From contig DATGGM010000197.1 in the NCBI GenBank assembly GCA_035308525.1, forward strand, positions 1 to 11,761: 11,761 nt of DNA, read 5' to 3'. The translations under genes and the position numbers were made by a program. Under the pieces are notes generated by a model. That model saw nothing but the letters and a program-made list of their open reading frames with translations, had not been told where the DNA came from and ran no database searches. The first letter of the stretch is position 1, and each line of letters starts with the position of its first letter. This document shows positions 6,228 through 11,750 of this stretch, in pieces. This DNA comes from Bog-159 sp035308525 (GTDB taxonomy: Bacteria > Acidobacteriota > Terriglobia > Bryobacterales > Bryobacteraceae).

Positions 6228-6995
6228 ATGATTTCTGCTACTGCCCGTATCCATCCCTACGCCCGTATCGGCGCCGATGTGACCATCGGCGATTTCTGCG
6301 TGATCGAGTCCGATGTGGAGATCGGCGCGGGCTGCGTGCTGGAACCGTATGTCTATGTGAAGCGCTGGACCACACTCGGCGAGCGCAACAGGATTTCCGC
6401 CGGCACCGTGCTGGGGACGGATCCGCTGGATAAAGCGTTCACCGGAGAACGCAGCTACCTGCGCATCGGCAATGGCAACCAGATTCGCGAGCACTACACT
6501 ATCTCGCGGGGGACAGAGCCCGAATCCGTGACGGAGGTGGGCGACGAAAACTACATCATGACGTCGGGCCACATCGCCCATAACTGCAAGATCGGCAACC
6601 GAACGGTGATCTGCAGTTGCGCGCTGGTAGCGGGCTATGTCGAAGTGGAGGACCAGGCGTTCATTTCGGGAGGCGTGGTGGTGCACCAGTATTCCAAAAT
6701 AGGCCGCCTGGCGATGATCGGCGGCAACACGCGCGTGAACAGCGATGTGCCGCCGTTTTTTCTGTACTCGGGCTTCAACGTGGCGGCCGTCGGCCTGAAC
6801 CTGGTGGGCCTGAAGCGCGCCGGGTATATGCACGCGGATATCTCGGCGCTGAAGAAGGCGTACCAGATTCTTTACCGCTCGGGGCTGAAGCTGGCGGAAG
6901 CCTTGGCGCGCATCGAAGCGGAAATCCCCACGGCGGAGGCCCGCCACCTGGTGGAGTTTGTGCGCCGCAGCGAGCGGGGGATCTGCCGCGAATAG
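6228..6995 (+). CDS. lpxA: Acyl-ACP--UDP-N-acetylglucosamine O-acyltransferase
   Basis: LpxA carries out the first step of lipid A synthesis, moving a 3-hydroxyacyl chain from acyl carrier protein to the 3-hydroxyl of UDP-GlcNAc in the cytoplasm. The 255 residues match the family length. Residues 1-180 are left-handed beta-helix hexapeptide repeats (IHPYARIGADVTIGDF onward), and 190-255 form the C-terminal helical domain (GLNLVGLKRAGY, ILYRSGLKLAEAL, RRSERGICR). Diagnostic segments are present: NQIREHYTISRGT (84-96), IMTSGHIAHNCKIG with H118 at the catalytic histidine (E. coli H125), and VVHQYSKIG with H153 (E. coli H160). G166 in AMIGGN aligns with the acyl-chain ruler glycine (E. coli G173), which would favour a long, about C14, chain; that is inference. 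No Shine-Dalgarno is visible before the ATG. The thioesterase gene follows after 52 bases. Confidence 0.96.
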   Translation: MISATARIHPYARIGADVTIGDFCVIESDVEIGAGCVLEPYVYVKRWTTLGERNRISAGTVLGTDPLDKAFTGERSYLRIGNGNQIREHYTISRGTEPESVTEVGDENYIMTSGHIAHNCKIGNRTVICSCALVAGYVEVEDQAFISGGVVVHQYSKIGRLAMIGGNTRVNSDVPPFFLYSGFNVAAVGLNLVGLKRAGYMHADISALKKAYQILYRSGLKLAEALARIEAEIPTAEARHLVEFVRRSERGICRE

Positions 6996-7047
6996 CCGGC
7001 GCGCGCGCCCGGGCCCTCGTGCTAATGTGGTTCCTCCCCCCAAATCA

Positions 7048-7449
7048 ATGACCTTCGAGAAGCTACAACGGTTCCTGCAAGAGATTCCCTTCAATAATCA
7101 CGTTGGCATCCGTCTGGTACGGCTGTACCAGGATGGAGTTTCGCTTGAATGCCGCCTGCGGCCGGAGTTGATGAACGGCAGCGGCGTGCTGCACGGCGGG
7201 GTAATCGCCACCGTGGCGGACGTGGCCGTCGGCATGGCGCTCTCACGTCATTCCGGACGTCCGCGCGCCGGCGCCACCGTCGAACTGAAAATCAACTACC
7301 TGCGGCCGGTGGCGCAGGGAAAAATCACGGCCCGCTCGCACCTGGTGAAGGTCGGGAAGCTGCTGTGCTGCGGGCGCGTGGAGATCTTCGACGCGGAGAA
7401 ACGGGCCGTAGCCGCCGCCCTGATAACCTACATCATTTTCAACGAGTAA
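7048..7449 (+). CDS. PaaI-family hotdog-fold acyl-CoA thioesterase
   Basis: A 133-residue single hotdog domain. The diagnostic segment LMNGSGVLHGGVIATVADVAVGMAL (41-65) contains N43, the H49-G50-G51 turn and D58 on the central helix, matching the catalytic Asn/His-Gly/Asp arrangement of PaaI-type thioesterases; the later strands TVELKINYLRPV and GRVEIFDAEKRAVA are also typical. It should hydrolyse an aryl- or acyl-CoA thioester as a tetramer or dimer of dimers; substrate unknown. I chose ATG 7048 because the family N-terminus begins there; in-frame upstream starts (GTG 7027, ATG 6958) would add Ala/Arg/Pro-rich sequence not seen in the family. No clear ribosome site precedes it. It lies downstream of lpxA on the same strand and may be read through from it, but a link to lipid A is not shown. 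Confidence 0.88.
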   Translation: MTFEKLQRFLQEIPFNNHVGIRLVRLYQDGVSLECRLRPELMNGSGVLHGGVIATVADVAVGMALSRHSGRPRAGATVELKINYLRPVAQGKITARSHLVKVGKLLCCGRVEIFDAEKRAVAAALITYIIFNE

Positions 7450-7538
7450 GCGGCAGTTAGTCGGAGCGTTTCTGCACAAATTCAGGCGCGCGGCGCCGTG
7501 AAACTTCCGCCCACCAGGGTTTCGCCCCCCCCAAAATC

Positions 7539-7547
7539 TGGTATTAT
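7539..7547 (+). promoter_or_regulatory. Candidate extended -10 promoter for the RRM gene
   Basis: The sequence TGG-TATTAT is an extended -10 with five of six matches to TATAAT. Transcription from about 7554 would give a leader of roughly 74 bases ahead of the RRM gene. Just downstream, AATCGAATTTGATT (7550-7563) is a near palindrome (one mismatched pair) at the expected start site, a possible operator. A run of eight C (7525-7532) sits upstream. The rest of 7450-7627 holds no gene I can support. Confidence 0.45.
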
Positions 7548-7616
7548 GGAATCGAATTTGATTTGCTCGCAAAACCTGGCCGAGAGTTGCGCCGAGTCTG
7601 CTCGCTTTCAAATACC

Positions 7617-7622
7617 GAGGAG
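7617..7622 (+). promoter_or_regulatory. Ribosome binding site fixing the GTG start of the RRM gene
   Basis: GAGGAG ends five bases before the GTG at 7628. This strong site plus the immediate KKIFVGNL fold start decides the GTG start. Confidence 0.75.
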
Positions 7623-7627
7623 ATTAC

Positions 7628-7972
7628 GTGAAGAAGATTTTTGTTGGCAATTTGGACTTTAAGGCGACGGAAGAATCGGTCCGGTCGCTTTTCGAGCAGC
7701 ACGGCACAGTAGAGCGCGTCAGCTTGATGACGGACCGCGATACGGGCCGGTCCCGCGGCTTTGCTTTTGTTGAGATGACGGATTCGGCCGAGGCCGAGCG
7801 GGCCATTGCCGCGCTCAACGGGTTTAATTTCGGCGGCCGGGCCCTGAACGTGAACGAAGCCCGCCCGAAGGTGGATGGCGGCGGGCACGGCGGCGGTGGC
7901 GGCTTCCGTGGTGGACGCAGTGGCGGCGGTGGCGGCGGCGGTCCGCGCCAACGTCGCGAGCCCCGCTGGTAA
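7628..7972 (+). CDS. Small RRM RNA-binding protein with Gly-rich tail
   Basis: A 114-residue protein made of one RNA recognition motif (about 1-80) and a Gly/Arg-rich tail (83-114). RNP2 is KIFVGNL (3-9) and RNP1 is RGFAFVEM (43-50), with the RNA-stacking aromatics F5, F45 and F47 present. The RRM has the standard order (beta1 KIFVGNL, helix EESVRSLFEQHG, beta2-3 VSLMTDRDTGRSRGFAFVEM, helix SAEAERAIAALNG, beta4 RALNVNEARP). Such short bacterial RRM proteins resemble the cold-inducible Rbp proteins of cyanobacteria and act on single-stranded RNA in the cytoplasm; targets here are unknown. The tail GGHGGGGGFRGGRSGG resembles RGG boxes and may help RNA binding or condensation. It starts with GTG and has its own promoter candidate. 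The 70-residue charged protein gene follows 64 bases later, probably in the same transcript. Confidence 0.92.
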   Translation: MKKIFVGNLDFKATEESVRSLFEQHGTVERVSLMTDRDTGRSRGFAFVEMTDSAEAERAIAALNGFNFGGRALNVNEARPKVDGGGHGGGGGFRGGRSGGGGGGGPRQRREPRW

Positions 7973-7981
7973 AGCGGCAAC

Positions 7982-7998
7982 GCAGCCATGATGGCTGC
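7982..7998 (+). terminator. Stem-loop between the RRM gene and the next ORF (possible attenuator or processing hairpin)
   Basis: GCAGCCA-TGA-TGGCTGC is a perfect seven-base-pair stem with a three-base loop, starting nine bases after the RRM stop. It lacks a T run, so a full intrinsic terminator is unlikely; partial termination or mRNA 3'-end protection between the two genes is more plausible. Type is given as terminator only for want of a better class. Confidence 0.4.
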
Positions 7999-8036
7999 AT
8001 CGGAATGTCCACGAGTGAACGCGAAGGAGGAACTTT

Positions 8037-8249
8037 ATGGCCATGAGATCCCGCACGACTTTCAAGAAACGCCAAAAAGAACTCGCCCGCCAGGAAAAGC
8101 AACGGGACAAAGTTGCCCGGCGGCTCCAACGCAAGCTGGAAAAGAATTCTCCCGATTCGCCTGAAGGCGGAGATCAATCGGATCAATTGGATGGCGACGA
8201 AGATCTGGAAACCGTCCCACCCTCCGCTGATGGCGAAAATCAGACGTAG
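8037..8249 (+). CDS. Small charged protein of unknown function (basic helix, acidic tail)
   Basis: A 70-residue protein with one of the best ribosome sites in the window (AAGGAGG at 8024-8030, six bases before the ATG), so it is very likely translated. Residues 4-36 (RSRTTFKKRQKELARQEKQRDK...) are strongly basic with an uninterrupted predicted helix; residues 37-70 are acidic and disordered-looking (SPEGGDQSDQLDGDEDLE). No signal peptide, cysteine or catalytic motif. The basic helix could bind RNA or ribosomes, and its place behind the RRM gene suggests a joint RNA-related role, but this is inference. I know similar short KRQKE-ARQEKQ proteins only as hypothetical. Its stop lies six bases from the stop of the convergent peroxidase gene. 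Confidence 0.75.
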   Translation: MAMRSRTTFKKRQKELARQEKQRDKVARRLQRKLEKNSPDSPEGGDQSDQLDGDEDLETVPPSADGENQT

Positions 8250-8255
8250 CGGGAC

Positions 8256-8789
8256 CTACTGCGATAAGGCCTTTTCGATCGCGGCAGTCACCTTCGGATC
8301 GTCAGGCTTTACAGCCGGTTCAAAACGCTCAACTATCGCGCCGTCCTTACCGACCAGGATTTTGGTGAAGTTCCACTTGATGTCTCCGCCCGTGGACTTC
8401 GTCAAATAATCATAAAGCGGCGCGATATCCGAACCCTTCACTGAAATCTTGGAGTACATCGGAAATGTCACGCTGTATTTCCGCGTACAAAACGTTTTGA
8501 TCTCCTCGTTAGTGCCCGGCTCCTGTGCGCCGAAATTGTTGGCGGGAAAACCGGCGATCACGAAACCCTGATCCTTGTACTTCTCGTAAACCGCTTCGAG
8601 TTCCTTATACTGCGGCGTGAACCCGCATTTACTGGCCACGTTCACGAGCAACAGGACTTTTCCCCTGTAAGCGGCGAGCGGCGCAGGCGCGCCATCGATG
8701 GAATTCAATGTAAAGTCGTAAACACCGGCGGCGCCGAACAGCACGCCCGCGAAGACAAACAACGAGGCACACAGCAGCATCTTGGACAT
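8256..8789 (-). CDS. Exported glutathione peroxidase-family (thioredoxin-type, 2-Cys) peroxidase
   Basis: A 177-residue GPx-fold protein. Residues 1-20 (MSKMLLCASLFVFAGVLFGA) form a signal peptide, so it should act in the periplasm. The peroxidatic cysteine is C55 in NVASKCGFTPQY; Q89 (FGAQEPG) and W139-N140 (IKWNFTKILV) complete the catalytic tetrad. C101 in EEIKTFCTRKY aligns with the resolving cysteine of thioredoxin-dependent GPx proteins, so it probably reduces lipid or hydrogen peroxides with a thioredoxin-like donor rather than glutathione. The usual FPCNQFG segment reads FPANNFG, losing a non-essential cysteine and one Gln next to the active site. It follows the NTF2-like gene by 41 bases on the same strand but may have its own promoter (TATACT near the ATG). 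No Shine-Dalgarno is evident. Confidence 0.93.
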   Translation of the reverse strand: MSKMLLCASLFVFAGVLFGAAGVYDFTLNSIDGAPAPLAAYRGKVLLLVNVASKCGFTPQYKELEAVYEKYKDQGFVIAGFPANNFGAQEPGTNEEIKTFCTRKYSVTFPMYSKISVKGSDIAPLYDYLTKSTGGDIKWNFTKILVGKDGAIVERFEPAVKPDDPKVTAAIEKALSQ

Positions 8790-8795
8790 AGACCA

Positions 8796-8801
8796 AGTAT
8801 A
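8796..8801 (-). promoter_or_regulatory. Candidate -10 box giving a leaderless peroxidase mRNA
   Basis: TATACT (five of six matches to TATAAT) on the minus strand ends six bases before the peroxidase ATG, so transcription would begin at or next to the start codon. No good -35 is seen. This fits the missing Shine-Dalgarno. Confidence 0.4.
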
Positions 8802-8830
8802 CCCTTCGGCGCCTTCGCCTAGCTTGCCTC

Positions 8831-9247
8831 CTAGCTGGTATGGTCGTGGATGATCTTCCAGCCGGCCGGCGTCTTCCGCAGAATGAGCGTATACCGGCCC
8901 GAGGCGTTGCCGCCGCCCGCGGATGTACGCTCCAGATGGTACTCCCCTGTGACCAGCGCCGCATCCGGCGCGAGCATGCGCACCTCGACGTTGCTGAATG
9001 CCAGCGTGCCCATGGCTTCCCGGGTTGGATAACTTTTCCGGTACCGGTTTAGGATCGCCTGCACGCCGCCCTTGACCACCTCGCGGCCGACAAAAGTGGT
9101 CTCGGGCGAATCATCGTAGTATGAGGCAAAGGCTGCCAGGTCGCCGCGGTTCCAGGCTTCCTGGGAGCGTTCGAGCACCGCGCGCACGTCGTCGGGCTGC
9201 GCGCACAAAAGCGGAACCCAGCAGAAGAGAAGGATCGATCGGAGCAT
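8831..9247 (-). CDS. Exported NTF2-like (SnoaL/DUF4440-type) protein
   Basis: A 138-residue protein: signal peptide at 1-16 (LRSILLFCWVPLLCA), then a single cone-shaped alpha+beta barrel domain. Family features are the first helix with EAWNRGDLAAFASYY (30-44), a FVGREVVKGGVQAILNRYRKSYP segment, strand pairs around TLAFSNVEVRMLAPDAALVTGEYHL, and the C-terminal GRYTLILRKTPAGWKIIHDHTS, which closely fits DUF4440/SgcJ-type proteins. Members of this fold serve as binding domains or small isomerases/hydrolases; an enzymatic role cannot be claimed here. The start ATG 9247 gives an immediate signal peptide; the ribosome site is weak. The gene precedes the exported peroxidase on the same strand, so both may reach the periplasm together. 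Confidence 0.85.
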   Translation of the reverse strand: MLRSILLFCWVPLLCAQPDDVRAVLERSQEAWNRGDLAAFASYYDDSPETTFVGREVVKGGVQAILNRYRKSYPTREAMGTLAFSNVEVRMLAPDAALVTGEYHLERTSAGGGNASGRYTLILRKTPAGWKIIHDHTS

Positions 9248-9272
9248 ACCTACACCAATCTTCGCAAATTAA

Positions 9273-9422
9273 AGGCCGTCGCGAAGGCTCTGCGTGGATT
9301 TTGGCGGTTATGAACTACTCAAGAGCAAGCGGGCCGCCGGGCGTCCGCAGGATCAGGCCGTACTTGAGATACTGGAAAAGGCACGCCATGAAGAAGAAAA
9401 AGCGGCGCATGTCAAAGCATGA
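9273..9422 (+). pseudogene. C-terminal remnant of a nucleotidyltransferase-like gene
   Basis: A frame opened by TAA at 9270-9272 and closed by TGA at 9420-9422, with no usable start. It reads ...FGGYELLKSKRAAGRPQD and then QAVLEILEKARHEEE. The segment L-KSKRAAGRPQD-A-LE-LE is the usual ending of bacterial nucleotidyltransferase-fold proteins (the 'LI--KRAAGRPKDLADIEALE' type, MNT/AbiEii-like). A second frame just upstream (9248-9313) reads TNLRKLKAVAKALRGF and could be a further piece of the same gene, shifted in frame, though that is weaker. The nucleotide-binding core is missing, so the gene is dead. The intact 52-residue ORF overlaps its end by 35 bases, a compact layout typical of a former two-gene operon. 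Identification is from memory of the motif; no search was run. Confidence 0.55.
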
Positions 9423-9546
9423 GGCCCTCGAGCGGGAGAGCGAACGAGCGCTGATCGAACAAATCCGCAGGCATCTGGCGTTGCCTATGGACAAGCGCAC
9501 GCACTTCCTGCGCAAACGCGTCGGATACCAGGCTTCCTGCCTGTGA
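9388..9546 (+). CDS. Small basic protein, possible partner of the decayed nucleotidyltransferase
   Basis: A 52-residue ORF: MKKKKRRMSKHEALERES at the start, a central amphipathic helix (ALIEQIRRHLALP) and a C-terminal LPMDKRTHFLRKRVGYQ segment. The 'LALP-(x)-KR--FLR-R' ending is a pattern I associate with small conserved ORFs lying next to nucleotidyltransferase or PIN-domain genes, but this is recollection and not proof. A GGAAAAGG stretch (9374-9381) lies six bases before the ATG. Longer in-frame starts upstream (such as 9310) would give Arg/Pro-rich sequence that only shadows the nucleotidyltransferase frame. It is intact although its partner is decayed. Its stop is three bases from the stop of the convergent serine hydrolase gene. 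Confidence 0.5.
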   Translation: MKKKKRRMSKHEALERESERALIEQIRRHLALPMDKRTHFLRKRVGYQASCL

Positions 9547-9549
9547 ATT

Positions 9550-10800
9550 CTACTCCGTAACCAGCGCCTGGTAGACCATCATGTGGGTCTGTCTCCAGTA
9601 AGGCACGTTGACGGATTGGGCGACCTGCATCATCAAGACGGCGGCCAGTTTCTCCTTGGGATCGACCCAGAAATTCGTGCCCGCGATGCCGCCCCAGGAG
9701 AACTCACCGACCGATCCAGGCATAGGGTTCCGGCCGGAGTCCGTGCGCACCCCGAAGCCCAGGCCGAAGCTGGTGCCCATCTCCGGCGTGGGACCAAACG
9801 AACCCAGAACCATGGCCACCGGCGTGTGGCGCTCGGTGCCCGGCGGGAGTTGATCGGACGTCATTAACGCGACGGTCTTGGGCGCCAGCAGCCGGACGCC
9901 TTCCAGTTCCCCACCGTTGAGCAGCATCTGGCTGAAACGGGCATAGTCGGGGGCGGTCGACAACATGCCGCCACCGCCCGATAAAATCGCCGGCTTCACC
10001 GTCGGATCCGCATTGAGCAAGGGGTTGGCGGCGTCCGGGCGGGCCATGCGCGGGGCTTGTGCGGCACTTAGATAGTAACCCGTGTCATTCATCTTAAGCG
10101 GCCGGGTGATGCGCTCGGCTACGAAGGAATCCAAATCTTTCCCGCTGACGACTTCGACTATACGGCCCAGCACGTCAGTCGACATACTGTACTCCCAGAA
10201 CTCGCCCGGCTGGTGCAACAACGGCAGGCGGGCGATGGCGGCCACCATTTCGGCGAGCGATTTACTGCCGAGCAGATTGGCCTTCCGGTACATCTCGTCC
10301 ACCGGCGTATTGCCGAAGAAGCCGTAGGTGAGCCCGGAGGTGTGGCGCATCAGATCCTGCACGGTCATAGGCCGCTTGGGTGCGGCCTTCTCGATCCCTA
10401 CGGTTACGTCTTTGAACTCGGGCAGGTATTGCGCTACGGGCGCGCCGATGTCCAGCTTGCCCTCCTCCGCCAGAATCATGGCGGCTACCGTGGTGATGGG
10501 CTTCGACATGGAGGCGATCCGGAAGATCGCGTCGGTCTTCATGGCGGCCTGTGTGCGCCGCTCCTGAAAACCAACAGCCATCAACGAGCCGATCTTTCCC
10601 TGCCGCGCAATCAGCAGCACCGCACCGGGGATCCGGCGGCTCTCCACGTCGGCTTGCATGACCCGGCGGGCGCGCTCGAGCCGCTCGGAGGACAGCCCGA
10701 CATCTTCGGGCCGCTTGGCGAGTGGCAGCGGCTGGCACAGGGCGATCGCGGACAACATTGCGCCCAGGAGCGCAATTGAAACCCTTCGTGTGGTTCGCAT
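9550..10800 (-). CDS. Exported serine hydrolase, beta-lactamase class C/esterase family
   Basis: A 416-residue penicillin-binding-protein-like hydrolase. A signal peptide covers 1-22 (RRVSIALLGAMLSAIALC), so it acts outside the cytoplasm. The catalytic SxxK is S97-M-S-K100 (FRIASMSKPIT); the second motif is Y204-S-M (WEYSMSTD, the YxN position); HTSGLTYGF (153-161) is the usual loop of this family, and WGGIAGTNFWVDP (369-381) takes the KTG place. These features fit EstB-type esterases and D-aminopeptidase-like proteins of unknown substrate rather than a true beta-lactamase. I chose ATG 10800, which places the signal peptide at the N-terminus; an in-frame ATG at 10860 would add 20 residues before the signal. 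No Shine-Dalgarno is visible; TAAACT (10813-10808) lies seven bases before the start. It is divergent from the TlpA-like gene. Confidence 0.9.
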   Translation of the reverse strand: MRTTRRVSIALLGAMLSAIALCQPLPLAKRPEDVGLSSERLERARRVMQADVESRRIPGAVLLIARQGKIGSLMAVGFQERRTQAAMKTDAIFRIASMSKPITTVAAMILAEEGKLDIGAPVAQYLPEFKDVTVGIEKAAPKRPMTVQDLMRHTSGLTYGFFGNTPVDEMYRKANLLGSKSLAEMVAAIARLPLLHQPGEFWEYSMSTDVLGRIVEVVSGKDLDSFVAERITRPLKMNDTGYYLSAAQAPRMARPDAANPLLNADPTVKPAILSGGGGMLSTAPDYARFSQMLLNGGELEGVRLLAPKTVALMTSDQLPPGTERHTPVAMVLGSFGPTPEMGTSFGLGFGVRTDSGRNPMPGSVGEFSWGGIAGTNFWVDPKEKLAAVLMMQVAQSVNVPYWRQTHMMVYQALVTE

Positions 10801-10848
10801 CCGGATCAGTTTAACGCAAGTATTGGAACTCCAGGTATCGACCATCCG

Positions 10849-10875
10849 TATGCGATTCATATGCGATTGATATGC
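10849..10875 (+). repeat. 11-base direct repeats abutting the TlpA-like start codon
   Basis: TATGCGATTCA (10849-10859) and TATGCGATTGA (10860-10870) are ten-of-eleven identical and directly adjacent; a third, partial copy TATGC (10871-10875) carries the start codon. The period of about one DNA turn would place bound protein on one face. Each copy contains an ATG, in three different frames, the first two giving six- and eight-codon mini-ORFs. Confidence 0.7.
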
Positions 10876-11750
10876 AGCCTGCCGTGAAAGGTGTGGTTCT
10901 CGATCTGGCCGCCAGTGTATGCGCTACCGGCGTGGTCTTTGTAACGGCGGTGGGCACATCCCTTTTCAGCGACATGCGGCTGGTGCTGCTGATGATGGCG
11001 GTGCTGTTTGTAACGGCCGGTCTGGTGCGCGGCGGCGCGCCACAAGCGAATGGCGGGCTTAAGGCGCTGCTTTTGATCTCGGTCTGTCTGCTGGTGTTCG
11101 GCTTCGCTTCAGGCGCGCCGCGGCTGCTGCTGGGTTTGCTCGTCGTGGTCTCCTGGACGGCCGCGCTGGCCGGCATCTCCGCACGCAGGGGCTGGGCCGG
11201 GCATCCGGCGCGCAGTGTGGCGACCGTCGTGGCGGTGCTGGGAGTGATCGCAGTGGGTTCGGAGATCGGTGCGCCCGTAATCGTCAGGCGTCTGCTCACC
11301 TTCGTCGCCAACAAGCCGGCCATCGAATTCAGTGTCGTGCGGCTGGACGGCGGGGTGGTGAATTCGTCGGAGCTCAAGGGCCGCGTGGCGGTGATCGACT
11401 TCTGGGCGACGTGGTGTCCGCCCTGCCGCCAGGAATTCCCGGAGCTGGAAAAACTTTACAAGCGTTACCGCGCCGATCCGCGCGTCGTGCTGCTGGCCGT
11501 CGATGTGAACAAAGAAGGCGAGACGCCCGAAAAGGCCGGCGCGTTCGTCCGCAAGGCGGGTTATACGATCCCGGTGGCGTTTGACGCGAAAGACGCCGTG
11601 TCCCGCCTGAAGGCCGAAGGCTACCCGCACTTACTGCTTCTGGATAAAGCCGGCCGCGTGCGCCTGGAGCATGTGGGATACGACGGGGCCGAACACTTCG
11701 TGGAGAATCTTTCGCGGGAGATCAACAAGCTGGTGGCGGAGCCGCTCTGA
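10872..11750 (+). CDS. Membrane-anchored TlpA/ResA-like thiol-disulfide protein
   Basis: A 292-residue protein with a hydrophobic N-terminal half and a C-terminal thioredoxin domain. Five membrane segments are likely, near 8-29, 37-53, 64-80, 84-102 and 116-134. Positive loops at 53-64 and 103-115 (SARRGWAGHPARS) would face the cytoplasm, putting the C-terminal domain in the periplasm. The thioredoxin domain (about 150-292) has FSVVRLDGGVVNSSELKGR, FWATWCPPCRQEFPELEKLY with the redox pair C182/C185, LLAVDVNKEGE and YPHLLLLDKAGRV with P252 as the likely cis-proline. The WCPPC motif is typical of TlpA/ResA reductases that keep thiols reduced, for instance in cytochrome c maturation. The membrane half is not obviously DsbD; where electrons come from is unknown, since no membrane cysteine pair is visible. 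No ribosome site precedes the ATG. Confidence 0.85.
   Translation: MQPAVKGVVLDLAASVCATGVVFVTAVGTSLFSDMRLVLLMMAVLFVTAGLVRGGAPQANGGLKALLLISVCLLVFGFASGAPRLLLGLLVVVSWTAALAGISARRGWAGHPARSVATVVAVLGVIAVGSEIGAPVIVRRLLTFVANKPAIEFSVVRLDGGVVNSSELKGRVAVIDFWATWCPPCRQEFPELEKLYKRYRADPRVVLLAVDVNKEGETPEKAGAFVRKAGYTIPVAFDAKDAVSRLKAEGYPHLLLLDKAGRVRLEHVGYDGAEHFVENLSREINKLVAEPL

Noticed and set aside
6996..7047. GC-rich run after lpxA (GGCGCGCGCGCCCGGGCCC) as a terminator
   Set aside because: It is self-complementary in several registers but has no T run and no single clear stem-loop.
6201..7094. 297-codon minus-strand frame antisense to lpxA
   Set aside because: The sense strand encodes a full, motif-complete LpxA; the antisense product is low-complexity and lacks a ribosome site.
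7544..8134. 196-codon minus-strand frame across the RRM gene
   Set aside because: Ala/Thr/Arg-rich shadow of the Gly-rich tail; it also covers the RRM promoter and leader.
9310..9546. Longer start for the 52-residue ORF
   Set aside because: The added residues are Arg/Pro-rich and lie in the region that reads as a nucleotidyltransferase C-terminus in another frame; the start at 9388 has a better ribosome site.
9550..10800. Antibiotic-resistance beta-lactamase
   Set aside because: SxxK is present but the YxN and KTG positions (YSM, WGGIAG) fit esterase or peptidase relatives; resistance is not supported.
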